Below are positions 17,076 through 26,471 of a stretch of 64,000 bases of DNA, in pieces. The stretch covers positions 1 to 64,000 of the forward strand of contig NZ_JAKZKV010000009.1 of assembly GCF_022808675.1 (NCBI RefSeq). Reading direction: 5' to 3'. Numbering within the stretch: the first letter of the stretch is position 1; every line of letters starts with the position of its first letter. The position numbers were made by a program, and so were the translations under genes. The DNA is from Parabacteroides sp. FAFU027. GTDB taxonomy: Bacteria > Bacteroidota > Bacteroidia > Bacteroidales > UBA7332. The notes beneath the pieces were generated by a model. It had not been told where the DNA came from and did not search any database. It saw only the letters and a program-made list of their open reading frames with translations.

Positions 17076-18251
17076 CTAATAAAGAAATCCGAAAAGCCAG
17101 AGAGGAATGATACGGTCATTCCCGACCTTGATACCCTCTTGGGCATAATAGAAGTCAGGATTAATTTTCCCACGCATATTCTCGCCTTCAATTCGGAAGT
17201 TATATTTATTGTTTATCTTGAAATGAACGTTTTTACCACCGGTATTCAGGTAATTATCCTTATACAAGACGTTATAAAAAAAGGTTTCTCGGACATTCTG
17301 TTCATCAATCTGCTTCAACTGCAAAGGGTAAATCAAATTCGTATTGTGCAGATAAATCATGGCCGGCTTCTTAGGATACTCATCGCCTTCAGCATAAAGC
17401 ATATTAATCAGTCGGGCATCTTTGAGGTATTTGATATAATTCATTACCGTTGCGCGGGATGTATTAATATCAATGCTCAACTGACTGATATTTAAAGGGC
17501 CGGGGCTATTAGCCAACAGGTAAAGCAGTTTTCGTATTTTCTGATAATAAGAAAGTTCAATCTGTTTCAGAAAGAAGATATCACTCTCAATCATCAGATT
17601 TATGGTCTTGATCAGTGACTCGGTAAAGTTTTGTTTTTCAAGAAAAAAGGGATAAAAACCGTGATGAAGATAATCCTGAAAAAATGCCTGTGGATTCACC
17701 CGACGGCAAATTTCTTCGGCAATATTCTTATGGTCTGCAAGAATTTCTTCTAAAGAATATGATTTAAAATCCTTTCCGGCTATCAGGTTAAGAAACTCGC
17801 GGAAAGATAAACCACGTAAAAAGTAAGAGTCTACCAAACCGAATAACACCGGGTTTTCCTCTTTAAGTCGCATTGCCGAAGAACCCGTGAATACAATCTT
17901 CAATTCCGGCAAGGTCTCGTAGCAAAGCTTAAGCTCTTCCGACCAATTTGGATACTTGAAAATCTGGTCAATAAGCAGCGTCTTACCTCCGTCATCAACA
18001 AACTTCCGTGCAAAATCGAGCAGAGTGCAATCCGTAAAATACAAATGGTTCATGTTGATATACAAACATGAACGATCCGTACCAAAGTTATCTTTAGCGT
18101 ATTGAAGTAAAAAAGTAGTCTTCCCAACCCCCCGGGAACCTTTGATTCCAATTAACCGGCTATTCCAGTTAATTTCGTTCATCAGATCACGTCTTACTGG
18201 GGAATTGACATTTTCAACTAAATATTTATGCGTCCTATAGAATGCTTCCAC
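17076..18251 (-). CDS. orphan AAA-type ATPase with DUF4143-like C-terminus
   Basis: A 391-aa ATPase of the archaeal-type/DUF4143 group found singly in many Bacteroidetes. Walker A is GSRGVGKTT (38-46). Walker B reads LLIDQIFKYPNW (92-103), with Gln96 where most ATPases have the catalytic Glu. FTGSSAMRL (about 127-135) is the usual sensor region. A winged-helix-like part is near residues 255-295 (LSIDINTSRATVMNYIKYLK). The end, IPLWLFGFLY, is typical of the family. The preceding nuclease-like core (usually FEVGGK) reads FRIEGENMRGK, so catalysis there is doubtful. Biological role unknown. A perfect-spacing promoter lies just upstream. Confidence 0.75.
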   Translation of the reverse strand: MEAFYRTHKYLVENVNSPVRRDLMNEINWNSRLIGIKGSRGVGKTTFLLQYAKDNFGTDRSCLYINMNHLYFTDCTLLDFARKFVDDGGKTLLIDQIFKYPNWSEELKLCYETLPELKIVFTGSSAMRLKEENPVLFGLVDSYFLRGLSFREFLNLIAGKDFKSYSLEEILADHKNIAEEICRRVNPQAFFQDYLHHGFYPFFLEKQNFTESLIKTINLMIESDIFFLKQIELSYYQKIRKLLYLLANSPGPLNISQLSIDINTSRATVMNYIKYLKDARLINMLYAEGDEYPKKPAMIYLHNTNLIYPLQLKQIDEQNVRETFFYNVLYKDNYLNTGGKNVHFKINNKYNFRIEGENMRGKINPDFYYAQEGIKVGNDRIIPLWLFGFLY

Positions 18252-18275
18252 GAATTTCCTGCTCTAAATGCGATG

Positions 18276-18306
18276 CAAATTTACAATAAAATGGCATTTT
18301 TGCAAA
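18276..18306 (-). promoter_or_regulatory. promoter of the orphan ATPase gene
   Basis: On the minus strand: TTTG (18303-18306), 19 nt, TAAATTTG (18276-18283), a full Bacteroidetes consensus. The -7 box is 25 bp upstream of the ATG at 18251. Confidence 0.7.
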
Positions 18307-18400
18307 CCTGACATTGCAAATTTGAGGAAAAATATTGTTTTGTTTTTGTGGCAGGGAATAATATCGCATTTTTATGGTAAGAATATTCACTCTTAACAGA

Positions 18401-19858
18401 TTAACGAAGAAACCGGACCTTTACAATGTTTGATTTTAAACTTTCATTATGATACCGATCCGAAGCCGTAACGCAGAAAAACAGATCACCCCGAAAGTCA
18501 TCGGGAATCTCCATTTCAAAACGATTCACTCTCAGACGACAAACTATAATATTTCCAGGATTGTCAATATCTATTTTTCGACGGTTAGACATATAAATAT
18601 TATATGTCACCCCCGGCTCTTTGTCTTCGTCTTCCCAGTTAAACAATAACTTACTCTTATCTTGCCTGATCGAAAATCCCCGGGGAGAAGCAGGTGGCAC
18701 ACTATCCTGCCAGACCATGGGTGGAAAAACAGCAGGATACCTATACGAAACCAATTTAAGAGAATCTGCACACGACTTCACGTTTTTCATCAACTGCTCC
18801 GTCCGGAAATAAACCTGCCCTCCGGAATTTATCAGGCGGGTATAATTTAGCTCATTCATTATGGTACCCATTGGCCAATCGCGCTCGTTCAACATATAAA
18901 GAGCTAAACCTCCAAGCACAGGACGTCTGCATGCATCCTTTTTCCAGTCAGACATAAAAGGCATAAAAACCTCTTCCTTAAAATACATCATCGGAACGAT
19001 AAAATCCTGTTTTCCTGCATGAAGCCAGCTTTTCGCATCCTGCATTACTTTGGCAAAACCGTTCCAACCAAGAGAAGAAACATTTGTCAAATCGTTATAT
19101 TTACCAATCAACGAAGAACTCACCTGCACCCAAGGTTTCAATGCCTTTACTGAATCATAAACTGCAAAAACGATCCGGTTGATATTTTCACGTCGCCAAT
19201 CCGGCAAGTTCAATCCATCTCCGTAAATTGCTTTCGTTTTCCGATCGGGAAGTTCACCTTTTTCGGGATAACGAATATAATCGAGATGAATACCATCTAA
19301 ATCATAACTTCGGGTCAACTCCGCCGCCATACCGGAAATAAGCTCTGTCGTTTCGGGACGACCCGGATCAAGAAACCACTCATCCCCGATCTTCTTACAA
19401 AGCTCAGGCCTCTTTTTCACCAATGAATTCTCGCCCAACTCCCGCACTTGCCGGTCGCTGCCAATCGGTACCACTACCATCCACGCATGACATTCCAATC
19501 CACGTCTATGACACTCTTCAACAGCAAATTTCAACGGATCATAACCGGGGGATTTCCCGCTTTTACCCGTCAACATCTTGGTCCAAGCATCGTATTTCGA
19601 TGGATAAATCACATCATTCCGAAGCCTTACCTGCAAAAAAACAGCATTGAAATTTAAAAATTGTAAGCGGTCCAGTATTTTCAACAAATCACTCTTCTGC
19701 TTTTCAGTGGAAACACTATCTTTGGCCAGTGTTGAAGGCCAGTCTAACCGCCAAATGGTGGTCAGCCAGGCTCCCCGAATCTCATGCTTTGGCGGCATAG
19801 CTGAAAGGGAAACAACCATCAGACAAAGGAGAAGCAAAATCAAATATTTATTCTTCAT
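18401..19858 (-). CDS. exported GH10-like glycosyl hydrolase (GHL10/DUF187)
   Basis: A 485-aa protein with an N-terminal signal peptide cut near SLSA-M. The start EIRGAWLTTIWRLDWPS and the later YDPLKFAVEECHRRGLECHAWMVV, DLDGIHLDYIRYPE (about residues 187-200) and WRRENINRIV mark the family-10-like (PF02638) TIM-barrel hydrolases. Its C-terminal ~85 residues look like a fibronectin type III domain (SPRGFSIRQDKSKLLFNWEDED ... FFCVTASDRYHNESLKSN). It probably cleaves a cell-wall or polysaccharide glycosidic bond in the periplasm. Substrate unproven. A -7 box TATCTTTG (complement of 19902-19909) lies 44 bp upstream. Confidence 0.82.
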   Translation of the reverse strand: MKNKYLILLLLCLMVVSLSAMPPKHEIRGAWLTTIWRLDWPSTLAKDSVSTEKQKSDLLKILDRLQFLNFNAVFLQVRLRNDVIYPSKYDAWTKMLTGKSGKSPGYDPLKFAVEECHRRGLECHAWMVVVPIGSDRQVRELGENSLVKKRPELCKKIGDEWFLDPGRPETTELISGMAAELTRSYDLDGIHLDYIRYPEKGELPDRKTKAIYGDGLNLPDWRRENINRIVFAVYDSVKALKPWVQVSSSLIGKYNDLTNVSSLGWNGFAKVMQDAKSWLHAGKQDFIVPMMYFKEEVFMPFMSDWKKDACRRPVLGGLALYMLNERDWPMGTIMNELNYTRLINSGGQVYFRTEQLMKNVKSCADSLKLVSYRYPAVFPPMVWQDSVPPASPRGFSIRQDKSKLLFNWEDEDKEPGVTYNIYMSNRRKIDIDNPGNIIVCRLRVNRFEMEIPDDFRGDLFFCVTASDRYHNESLKSNIVKVRFLR

Positions 19859-20036
19859 TTTAATCAGGTAATTTGCAATGCTTTAAAACCAGGCATCCTC
19901 ACAAAGATAATAAATGAAAGAATAAAATGGCGGCAACGGACTTCAATTAAACGATCTTCTGTTTTCTGAACTGATTATAACATCTTATTTCCTCAATCAA
20001 AAATACACTTGTATTCAGAATATTAAAACGCAAACA

Positions 20037-20249
20037 ATGAAAGCAAACGTTCTGGCCACTGTGCTAATTATTTACCTGGCAATTATTGCCGTTGTCGCTT
20101 TTCCTAAATATAAGGAAAGCGGAGACTGGATTACCTATGGAGCCATAATTGCAGGCCAATTCTGCATCATCCTCCTACTTCGCTTTTTCACTCTGAGAAG
20201 GGAAAAAATGATGAAAAATCCCAACGATAAAGACAAACAAAAAGAGTAA
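20037..20249 (+). CDS. small two-helix membrane protein, unknown
   Basis: A 70-aa protein with two hydrophobic segments (VLATVLIIYLAIIAVVAF and GAIIAGQFCIILLLRFF), a short polar linker between them, and a very charged tail (MKNPNDKDKQKE). The start ATG at 20037 is well placed. It precedes bamD by 122 bp. I do not recognise the family; coding potential rests on the clean membrane-protein pattern. Confidence 0.55.
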   Translation: MKANVLATVLIIYLAIIAVVAFPKYKESGDWITYGAIIAGQFCIILLLRFFTLRREKMMKNPNDKDKQKE

Positions 20250-20371
20250 GTCTGGATAATCAAACTCCAGACCTTCACTCATTGCAAAACATTGCACACA
20301 ACTAAAATTACAATTAACCTTTTGTTATTCAAACCGGAATTGCTAAATTTGCCGGATAATTCGGGAAACTA

Positions 20372-21190
20372 ATGAAAAAAAATATATTTGCGCTCCTTGC
20401 ATTTCTTTTAATTGCAACGTCTTGTAGCGAATTCAACAAAGTACTGAAAAGCTCGGATTATGATTATAAATTTGAGTATGCCAAGAAATGCTACGAGAAT
20501 AAAAAGTTCTATCGTTGCTATACCCTTCTCGAAGAGCTTGTACCTATTTATAAAGGTACGGAAAAAGCAGAAGAGTCTCTCTATCTGTTAGCCCAGAGTT
20601 ATTACGGCAGTAAAGACTACACCACTGCGGCACAAAGCTTTACCACGTATTACAACACATATCCCAAAGGACAATATGCTGAATTAGCCCGCTTTTATGC
20701 TGCTTACAGCTATTATATGGAGACCCCGGACCCTCGACTAGACCAAACAGACAACGATAAAGCAAGAGCAGCACTGGTGATGTTCCTCGAATACTACCCA
20801 CACAGTGAAAAAGCAGAAGAGGCACAAAACCTTTTGTTTGAACTTCAGGAACGATTGGCTTACAAGGAACTTCTTAACGCTAAACTCTATTACGATCTAG
20901 GTCCATTAAAAATGAGCAACTCGCCGGAAAACAATTATTTATCCAGCATTATTGTTGCCCAGAACGCATTAAAGGATTATCCTCTGAGCAAATATAAAGA
21001 AGATTTTTTCTTCCTGGTATTGAGAGCTAAATATGCCCAGGCAGTGAATAGTGTTCAGGAAAAAAGAATAGACCGTTACCGCGATGTAATCGACGAATAT
21101 TACAACTACAAAAATGAATTCCCTGAAGGGAAACATATAAAAGAGGCGACCAACATGTTGGAACATGCCCAGAAAGTGGTGAAAAATTAA
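20372..21190 (+). CDS. bamD: outer membrane assembly lipoprotein BamD
   Basis: Component of the BAM machine that inserts beta-barrel proteins into the outer membrane. The 272-aa product starts with a lipoprotein signal and the lipobox ATSC (Cys18), then TPR-like repeats: FEYAKKCYENKKFYRCYTLL, AEESLYLLAQSYYGSKDYTTAAQSF, TYPKGQYAELARFYAAYSYY, and later YPHSEKAEEAQNLLFELQERLAYKEL, the usual BamD pattern. Length is normal. A -7 box TAAATTTG (20344-20351) lies 20 bp before the ATG. It is followed after 15 bp by rpoZ, a gene order I recall as common in Bacteroidetes. Confidence 0.9.
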   Translation: MKKNIFALLAFLLIATSCSEFNKVLKSSDYDYKFEYAKKCYENKKFYRCYTLLEELVPIYKGTEKAEESLYLLAQSYYGSKDYTTAAQSFTTYYNTYPKGQYAELARFYAAYSYYMETPDPRLDQTDNDKARAALVMFLEYYPHSEKAEEAQNLLFELQERLAYKELLNAKLYYDLGPLKMSNSPENNYLSSIIVAQNALKDYPLSKYKEDFFFLVLRAKYAQAVNSVQEKRIDRYRDVIDEYYNYKNEFPEGKHIKEATNMLEHAQKVVKN

Positions 21191-21205
21191 TAACAATCAA
21201 GCAAT

Positions 21206-21532
21206 ATGGACTACAAAAAATCAAATGCACCTACTAACACCGTAACTCGTGACATGATTAGTATGTCAGCAGATACGGGTAATGTTTACGAAACTGTTCG
21301 TATTATCGCTAAAAGATCGAATCAGATTTCTGTGGAAATGAAAGGTGATTTGGAGAAAAAGCTTCAAGAGTTCGCTTCATTCAACGACAACCTGGAAGAG
21401 GTATTCGAAAACCGCGAACAGATTGAAATTTCCCGTTATTACGAAAAACTGCCGAAACCGGTGTTGATTGCTACACAGGAATACATCGAAGGAAAAGTGT
21501 ATCATAAAAATCCACTCAAAGAAAAAATGTGA
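21206..21532 (+). CDS. rpoZ: RNA polymerase omega subunit (Bacteroidetes type)
   Basis: A 108-aa small, charged protein. The segment TGNVYETVRIIAKRSNQIS (about residues 24-42) corresponds to the omega core helix that binds the beta-prime subunit. The rest (EKKLQEFASFNDNLEEVFENREQIEISRYYEKLPKP, read in pieces) matches the Bacteroidetes rpoZ-like proteins I recall, which are longer at the C-terminus than E. coli omega. Position directly behind bamD supports the call. Confidence 0.82.
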   Translation: MDYKKSNAPTNTVTRDMISMSADTGNVYETVRIIAKRSNQISVEMKGDLEKKLQEFASFNDNLEEVFENREQIEISRYYEKLPKPVLIATQEYIEGKVYHKNPLKEKM

Positions 21533-21551
21533 TTTTAAATCCTTAATAATG

Positions 21552-21595
21552 GGGATATGTATCGTGCGTAAGTACTATGCATATCCCTTTTTTGT
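21552..21595 (+). terminator. terminator hairpin after rpoZ
   Basis: GGGATATG (21552-21559) pairs with CATATCCC (21580-21587), followed by TTTTTTGTTTT. Confidence 0.75.
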
Positions 21596-21628
21596 TTTGA
21601 CACCTCTTATCTAAATTCAGAACCTGCA

Positions 21629-22078
21629 ATGATTCAACGCATTCAATCCGTATATTTACTGGCTGTTGCCATTTTGATGGGAACTACCTCATTTACAACA
21701 CTTGCTCAACTAACCGGAAATGGCGTCGCATACACCTTCAGCTCATGTGGTATTTATGCAAACAACACACAGGCTTTATCGACTCTGCCCGTCTTCTTAA
21801 TTTCGTTAACTACCACTTTGTTGGCTGTGATCAGTATTTTACTGTATAAAAAAAGAAGCACCCAAATCAAAATCACCGTTCTAAACAGCATCCTGATTAT
21901 TGGTTTTTACATTGCGTTTTTGGCCTATTACTTTGTTGCAAAAGGCAAGCTGAACGCAGAATTAAGCATCAATATTCCATTATACTTGCCTTTGGCTTCA
22001 TTCATTCTGAATCTTTTAGCTTTGCGTGGTATTCGTAAAGACGAAGCGCTTATCAAATCATTGAACCGAATCCGATAA
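21629..22078 (+). CDS. DUF4293 family membrane protein
   Basis: A 149-aa protein starting MIQRIQSVYLLAVAILMG, a start typical of DUF4293 proteins of Bacteroidetes. Four hydrophobic helices are visible: ~7-27, ~51-70 (LPVFLISLTTTLLAVISILL), ~80-103 (VLNSILIIGFYIAFLAYYF) and ~114-131 (LPLASFILNLLALRGI), with a short basic tail. Function is unknown. It lies near bamD-rpoZ, where this family usually occurs in my memory of Bacteroidetes genomes. Confidence 0.75.
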   Translation: MIQRIQSVYLLAVAILMGTTSFTTLAQLTGNGVAYTFSSCGIYANNTQALSTLPVFLISLTTTLLAVISILLYKKRSTQIKITVLNSILIIGFYIAFLAYYFVAKGKLNAELSINIPLYLPLASFILNLLALRGIRKDEALIKSLNRIR

Positions 22079-22111
22079 TTTTCAACAATCGACAAATTAA
22101 GATATTTGCAA

Positions 22112-22930
22112 ATGAGAAACTGGACAACCATCAAAGAATACGAAGATATCAAGTTTGAATACTTCGAAGGAATCGCAAAAATAACAATCAACCGCGAAGA
22201 GGTACGTAACGCTTTCCGTCCGGAAACCAACGTGGAAATGCTTGACGCGATGGAAATCTGCCGCGAACGTGGTGATATCGGTGTTATCGTCCTGACCGGA
22301 GCCGGAGACAAAGCATTCTGTGCCGGCGGTGACCAAAAGGTAAAAGGCGTAGGTGGTTACATAGACGAGCATGGTGTACCCCGCCTCAACGTTCTTGACC
22401 TACACAAAGCCATCCGGTCAATTCCCAAACCGGTGATTGCTATGGTAAATGGTTTTGCCATCGGTGGCGGACACGTTCTTCACGTGGTATGCGACCTGAC
22501 GATTGCCTCTGAGAATGCAATCTTCGGTCAAACAGGGCCTAAAGTGGGGAGCTTCGATGCCGGATTCGGCTCGTCTTATCTGGCTCGTTGTGTTGGTCAG
22601 AAAAAAGCCCGCGAAATCTGGTTCCTTTGTCGTCAATACAGCGCTAAAGAAGCAGAAGAGATGGGTATGGTAAATAAAGTTGTTCCCTTCGAACGCCTTG
22701 AAGACGAAACCGTAGAATGGTGCCAGACCATCCTTGAACGCAGCCCGATGGCTATCCGTATGATCAAACGCGGGCTCAATGCCGAGCTTGACGGACAACG
22801 CGGACTGATGGAGTTTGCCGGTGATGCTACGTTGATGTACTACCTGATGGAAGAGGCTCAGGAAGGTAAACATGCATTCCTCGAAAAACGCAAACCGGAC
22901 TTTCAGAAGTTTCCAAAATTCCCGGGTTGA
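22112..22930 (+). CDS. menB: 1,4-dihydroxy-2-naphthoyl-CoA synthase
   Basis: Crotonase-fold enzyme closing the second ring in menaquinone synthesis (o-succinylbenzoyl-CoA to DHNA-CoA). The start at ATG 22112 ([20 protein letters not shown]) is preferred over the in-frame TTG at 22106; the product is 272 aa, normal for MenB. Landmarks: [27 protein letters not shown] (substrate loop, about residues 68-82), [20 protein letters not shown] (oxyanion hole), and [18 protein letters not shown], which is diagnostic of MenB rather than other crotonases. No other men genes are in the window; a strong terminator follows. Confidence 0.95.
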   Translation: MRNWTTIKEYEDIKFEYFEGIAKITINREEVRNAFRPETNVEMLDAMEICRERGDIGVIVLTGAGDKAFCAGGDQKVKGVGGYIDEHGVPRLNVLDLHKAIRSIPKPVIAMVNGFAIGGGHVLHVVCDLTIASENAIFGQTGPKVGSFDAGFGSSYLARCVGQKKAREIWFLCRQYSAKEAEEMGMVNKVVPFERLEDETVEWCQTILERSPMAIRMIKRGLNAELDGQRGLMEFAGDATLMYYLMEEAQEGKHAFLEKRKPDFQKFPKFPG

Positions 22931-22940
22931 TAGATATTCA

Positions 22941-23004
22941 CGCAAATATGCGAAGGCACAAGGATAATGCAATTCACCTCTGTGTCTTCGGGTATTTGCG
23001 TTTT
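22941..23004 (+). terminator. menB terminator, 20-bp stem
   Basis: The arms 22941-22960 (CGCAAATATGCGAAGGCACA) and 22981-23000 pair almost completely, with about three mismatches, and a 20-nt loop, followed by TTTTCTCTTTTT. Confidence 0.85.
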
Positions 23005-23049
23005 CTCTTTTTATGGCATTTCCACTAAACCGAATTTCTCAAAATGGTT

Positions 23050-23877
23050 ATGAAAAAATCAATCGTATGTTTTATCCTGTTAATAGGATTGTTCGCCTGC
23101 AAATCTGATGACAAGAAAGCGGCTTCGCATCTGGATAAAGCCCGCCAATATATGAATCAGGGAATCTTCAATTCTGCAAAACTGGAGATCGACACCATTC
23201 GTACATTTTACCCTAAAGCCTATGCTGTGGTGAAAGAGTCAATTAAGTTGATGTACGAAATTGAACTTAAAGAGCAAACCAGAACGAACAAATATTGCGA
23301 CAGCATCCTGATCACACTCATACCCAAAGCTGAAATACTGAAAAAAGAGTTCATCCTCGATAAAGACCCCAAATACCAGGAGACCGGAAACTGGATCCTG
23401 AAATCCCAAAGCGTAGAAGCCAATATTGGAAAAAGCTGTATTCGCACCGGTGTTTCCGAGAATGGCGAAATGTACATTACCAGTGTCTATTACGGAAAAA
23501 CGCCTATCCACCATAAAGCCATTAAAGTCTCAACCCGCGACGGCCTATTTGCTGAAACGCAACCTATCGCAGCGGATGGCGGCAATAACTACTCTTTCGT
23601 AGATGGCGGAATGACCAGCGAAATCGTTACCTATTTACATAAAAAGGAAAACGGCATCACCGGATTCATCAAGCTTTATGGGGTAAATCCCCTCAAAGTC
23701 ACTTATTTGGGTGATAAGGATTTCTCATTCATACTGGACGAGAAGACAAAACAAGCTGTATATAAAACCTACGAATTGGCGCAGGTTCTGAGTGCAATCA
23801 ACAGATATTCAAATGAACTGAATTTGTCGGCGAAGAAAATCAGACTCCTGAACCTGAAAATAGATCAAAAGAAATAA
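23050..23877 (+). CDS. lipoprotein with short TPR-like region, unknown function
   Basis: With the second ATG (23050, MKKSIVCFILLIGLFAC) the product is 275 aa with a clear lipobox LFAC (Cys17). Residues ~22-55 (AASHLDKARQYMNQGIFNSAKLEID) look like a TPR helix pair. The rest mixes beta-type segments (EMYITSVYYGKTPIHHKAIKV, NNYSFVDGGMTSEIVTYL) with a helical end. I recall similar uncharacterised lipoproteins in Bacteroidetes, but can assign no role. It is followed after 16 bp by the TRIC-type gene, so the two are probably co-transcribed. Confidence 0.7.
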   Translation: MKKSIVCFILLIGLFACKSDDKKAASHLDKARQYMNQGIFNSAKLEIDTIRTFYPKAYAVVKESIKLMYEIELKEQTRTNKYCDSILITLIPKAEILKKEFILDKDPKYQETGNWILKSQSVEANIGKSCIRTGVSENGEMYITSVYYGKTPIHHKAIKVSTRDGLFAETQPIAADGGNNYSFVDGGMTSEIVTYLHKKENGITGFIKLYGVNPLKVTYLGDKDFSFILDEKTKQAVYKTYELAQVLSAINRYSNELNLSAKKIRLLNLKIDQKK

Positions 23878-23893
23878 TCCCCCATTCTTGATT

Positions 23894-24505
23894 ATGATCA
23901 ATTCTGTCACCATACTGGATTATATCGGGACATTTGCATTTGCCATCAGCGGCATCCGGTTAGCAGCTTTAAAGAAATTTGACTGGTTCGGCGCATACGT
24001 TGTCGGCTTGGTGACAGCAATCGGAGGTGGCACCATGCGCGATGTCCTGCTCAACACCACCCCTTTCTGGATGCACCAGCCCTCCTACCTGATTTGTACT
24101 GCATTGGCCCTGTTTTCGGTAATCTTATTGGGGAACCACATTATTCGGTTCAAACACACGTTCTTCATCTTCGACACCATCGGCCTCGGCTTATTCGTTG
24201 TGGTGGGAATAAATAAGACACTTGAATTCGGATTCCCCGTATGGGTCGCCATTTTCATGGGGACGCTGACCGGTTCTGCCGGAGGTGTTATCCGGGACAT
24301 TCTGATTAATGAAGTTCCCCTGATTTTCCATAAAGAAATCTATGCGATGGCCTGCGTTTTAGGAGGGTTAATCTACTGGGGATGTTACTACTTCGGGCTG
24401 GAGCCTGCCATTACGCAAATATTATCTGCGTCCGGCGTAATCCTTGCCCGGTTTCTGGCAGTTAAATACAAGATTGCCCTACCACAGCTTCGGAACATCA
24501 ATTAA
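23894..24505 (+). CDS. trimeric intracellular cation channel (TRIC/UPF0126) family membrane protein
   Basis: A 203-aa inner-membrane protein. The ATG at 23894 is preferred over the in-frame TTG at 23888. Two internally similar halves of three helices each carry the family signature: GTFAFAISGIRLAALKKFDW and AIGGGTMRDVLLN in the first half, FIFDTIGLGLFVVVGI and GSAGGVIRDILINEVPLIF in the second. The paired GGG(T/V)xRD motifs are characteristic. Relatives include prokaryotic TRIC potassium channels and the E. coli glycine-transport candidates YadS/YicG; which applies here is open. Confidence 0.9.
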   Translation: MINSVTILDYIGTFAFAISGIRLAALKKFDWFGAYVVGLVTAIGGGTMRDVLLNTTPFWMHQPSYLICTALALFSVILLGNHIIRFKHTFFIFDTIGLGLFVVVGINKTLEFGFPVWVAIFMGTLTGSAGGVIRDILINEVPLIFHKEIYAMACVLGGLIYWGCYYFGLEPAITQILSASGVILARFLAVKYKIALPQLRNIN

Positions 24506-24652
24506 GAGACTGATTGTATTTTATCGCTTTACTTTGTTAGTACTATTTTGAGATAGATTCTTGCTTTTCCCCGCAGATTTAACAGGCTTAATCAAGAACG
24601 AAAACTGAAAAACATCTCCAAAAGAGACTAAATGGAGAAGCAAAGGAAGGTT

Positions 24653-24773
24653 CGGCACTGAAAAATGGTCGAGAGTCTGCCCCTCTAGCATTTTTCAGTG
24701 CCGCTGACATATTTTTCAGCGCCTCTCTCGCATTTTTCAGTGCTTCCCATTCATTTTTCAGTGCCGCTAAGAA
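24653..24773. repeat. 21-bp periodic repeat, locus A
   Basis: Four units of TTTTTCAGTGCC-type sequence start exactly 21 bp apart (24691, 24712, 24733, 24754). The first is also one arm of a perfect 15-bp inverted repeat: CGGCACTGAAAAATG (24653-24667) and CATTTTTCAGTGCCG (24689-24703), with a loop of exactly 21 nt. The same repeat family recurs at 45991-46185. It lies in the 504-bp gap before metY. The remainder of the gap (24506-24652, 24774-24907) holds nothing else I can name. Confidence 0.85.
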
Positions 24774-24907
24774 AAGAACCGCCTCCTTTATGAAAATGGT
24801 TCGGTAAAATTTATCAGACTCTAAGCCTGATCTGCTATCTTTTTCATTATAAATGCAATTTCCGGAATCTCAATTCTGGAGGTTTTTCATTTGATATCCA
24901 TCAATAT

Positions 24908-24976
24908 ACCCTAAATGAGGTATGATTTTACCCCAATAGCGGTATTTTCCACGCAGTCATAACCTAGTTATTTTGC
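24908..24976 (+). promoter_or_regulatory. metY promoter with double ACC-N8-GGT operator
   Basis: Two dyads, 24908-24921 and 24930-24943, each ACC, 8 nt, GGT, 22 bp apart start to start. The operator ends 24 nt before the -7-like TTATTTTGCA (24968-24977). This mirrors the cysK upstream region in motif, period and spacing. The proximal dyad (ACCCCAATAGCGGTATTT) closely resembles the cysK one. The position just at or upstream of -33 fits an activator or a -33-blocking repressor. Confidence 0.7.
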
Positions 24977-25006
24977 AGTATGATTATTCATTTAAAAATA
25001 CTATAG

Positions 25007-26368
<1,362 letters not shown>

Positions 26369-26410
26369 TTTGCTCCTAATATTTACATTTTCGTTTTCCT
26401 GCAATTCCAC

Positions 26411-26455
26411 AAAAATGCCCGCTGCTCTGAAAATCTCAGAACGCGGGCTTTTTAT
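26411..26455. terminator. bidirectional terminator
   Basis: AAAAATGCCCGC and GCGGGCTTTTT form a stem around a 20-nt loop between the convergent metY and GH73 genes, with A- and T-runs on both sides. Confidence 0.8.
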
Positions 26456-26471
26456 TATTCCGATTAAATAT

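Noticed and set aside
17076-18251. Toxin-antitoxin or defence-system ATPase
   Set aside because: No partner gene lies next to it. The neighbours are nifJ and a GH10-like hydrolase. It is treated as an orphan.
24653-24773. CRISPR-like array or a coding heptad-repeat protein
   Set aside because: The 21-bp period with short variable parts is far too short for repeat-spacer units. The coding frame starts right after a TAG stop and has no start codon.
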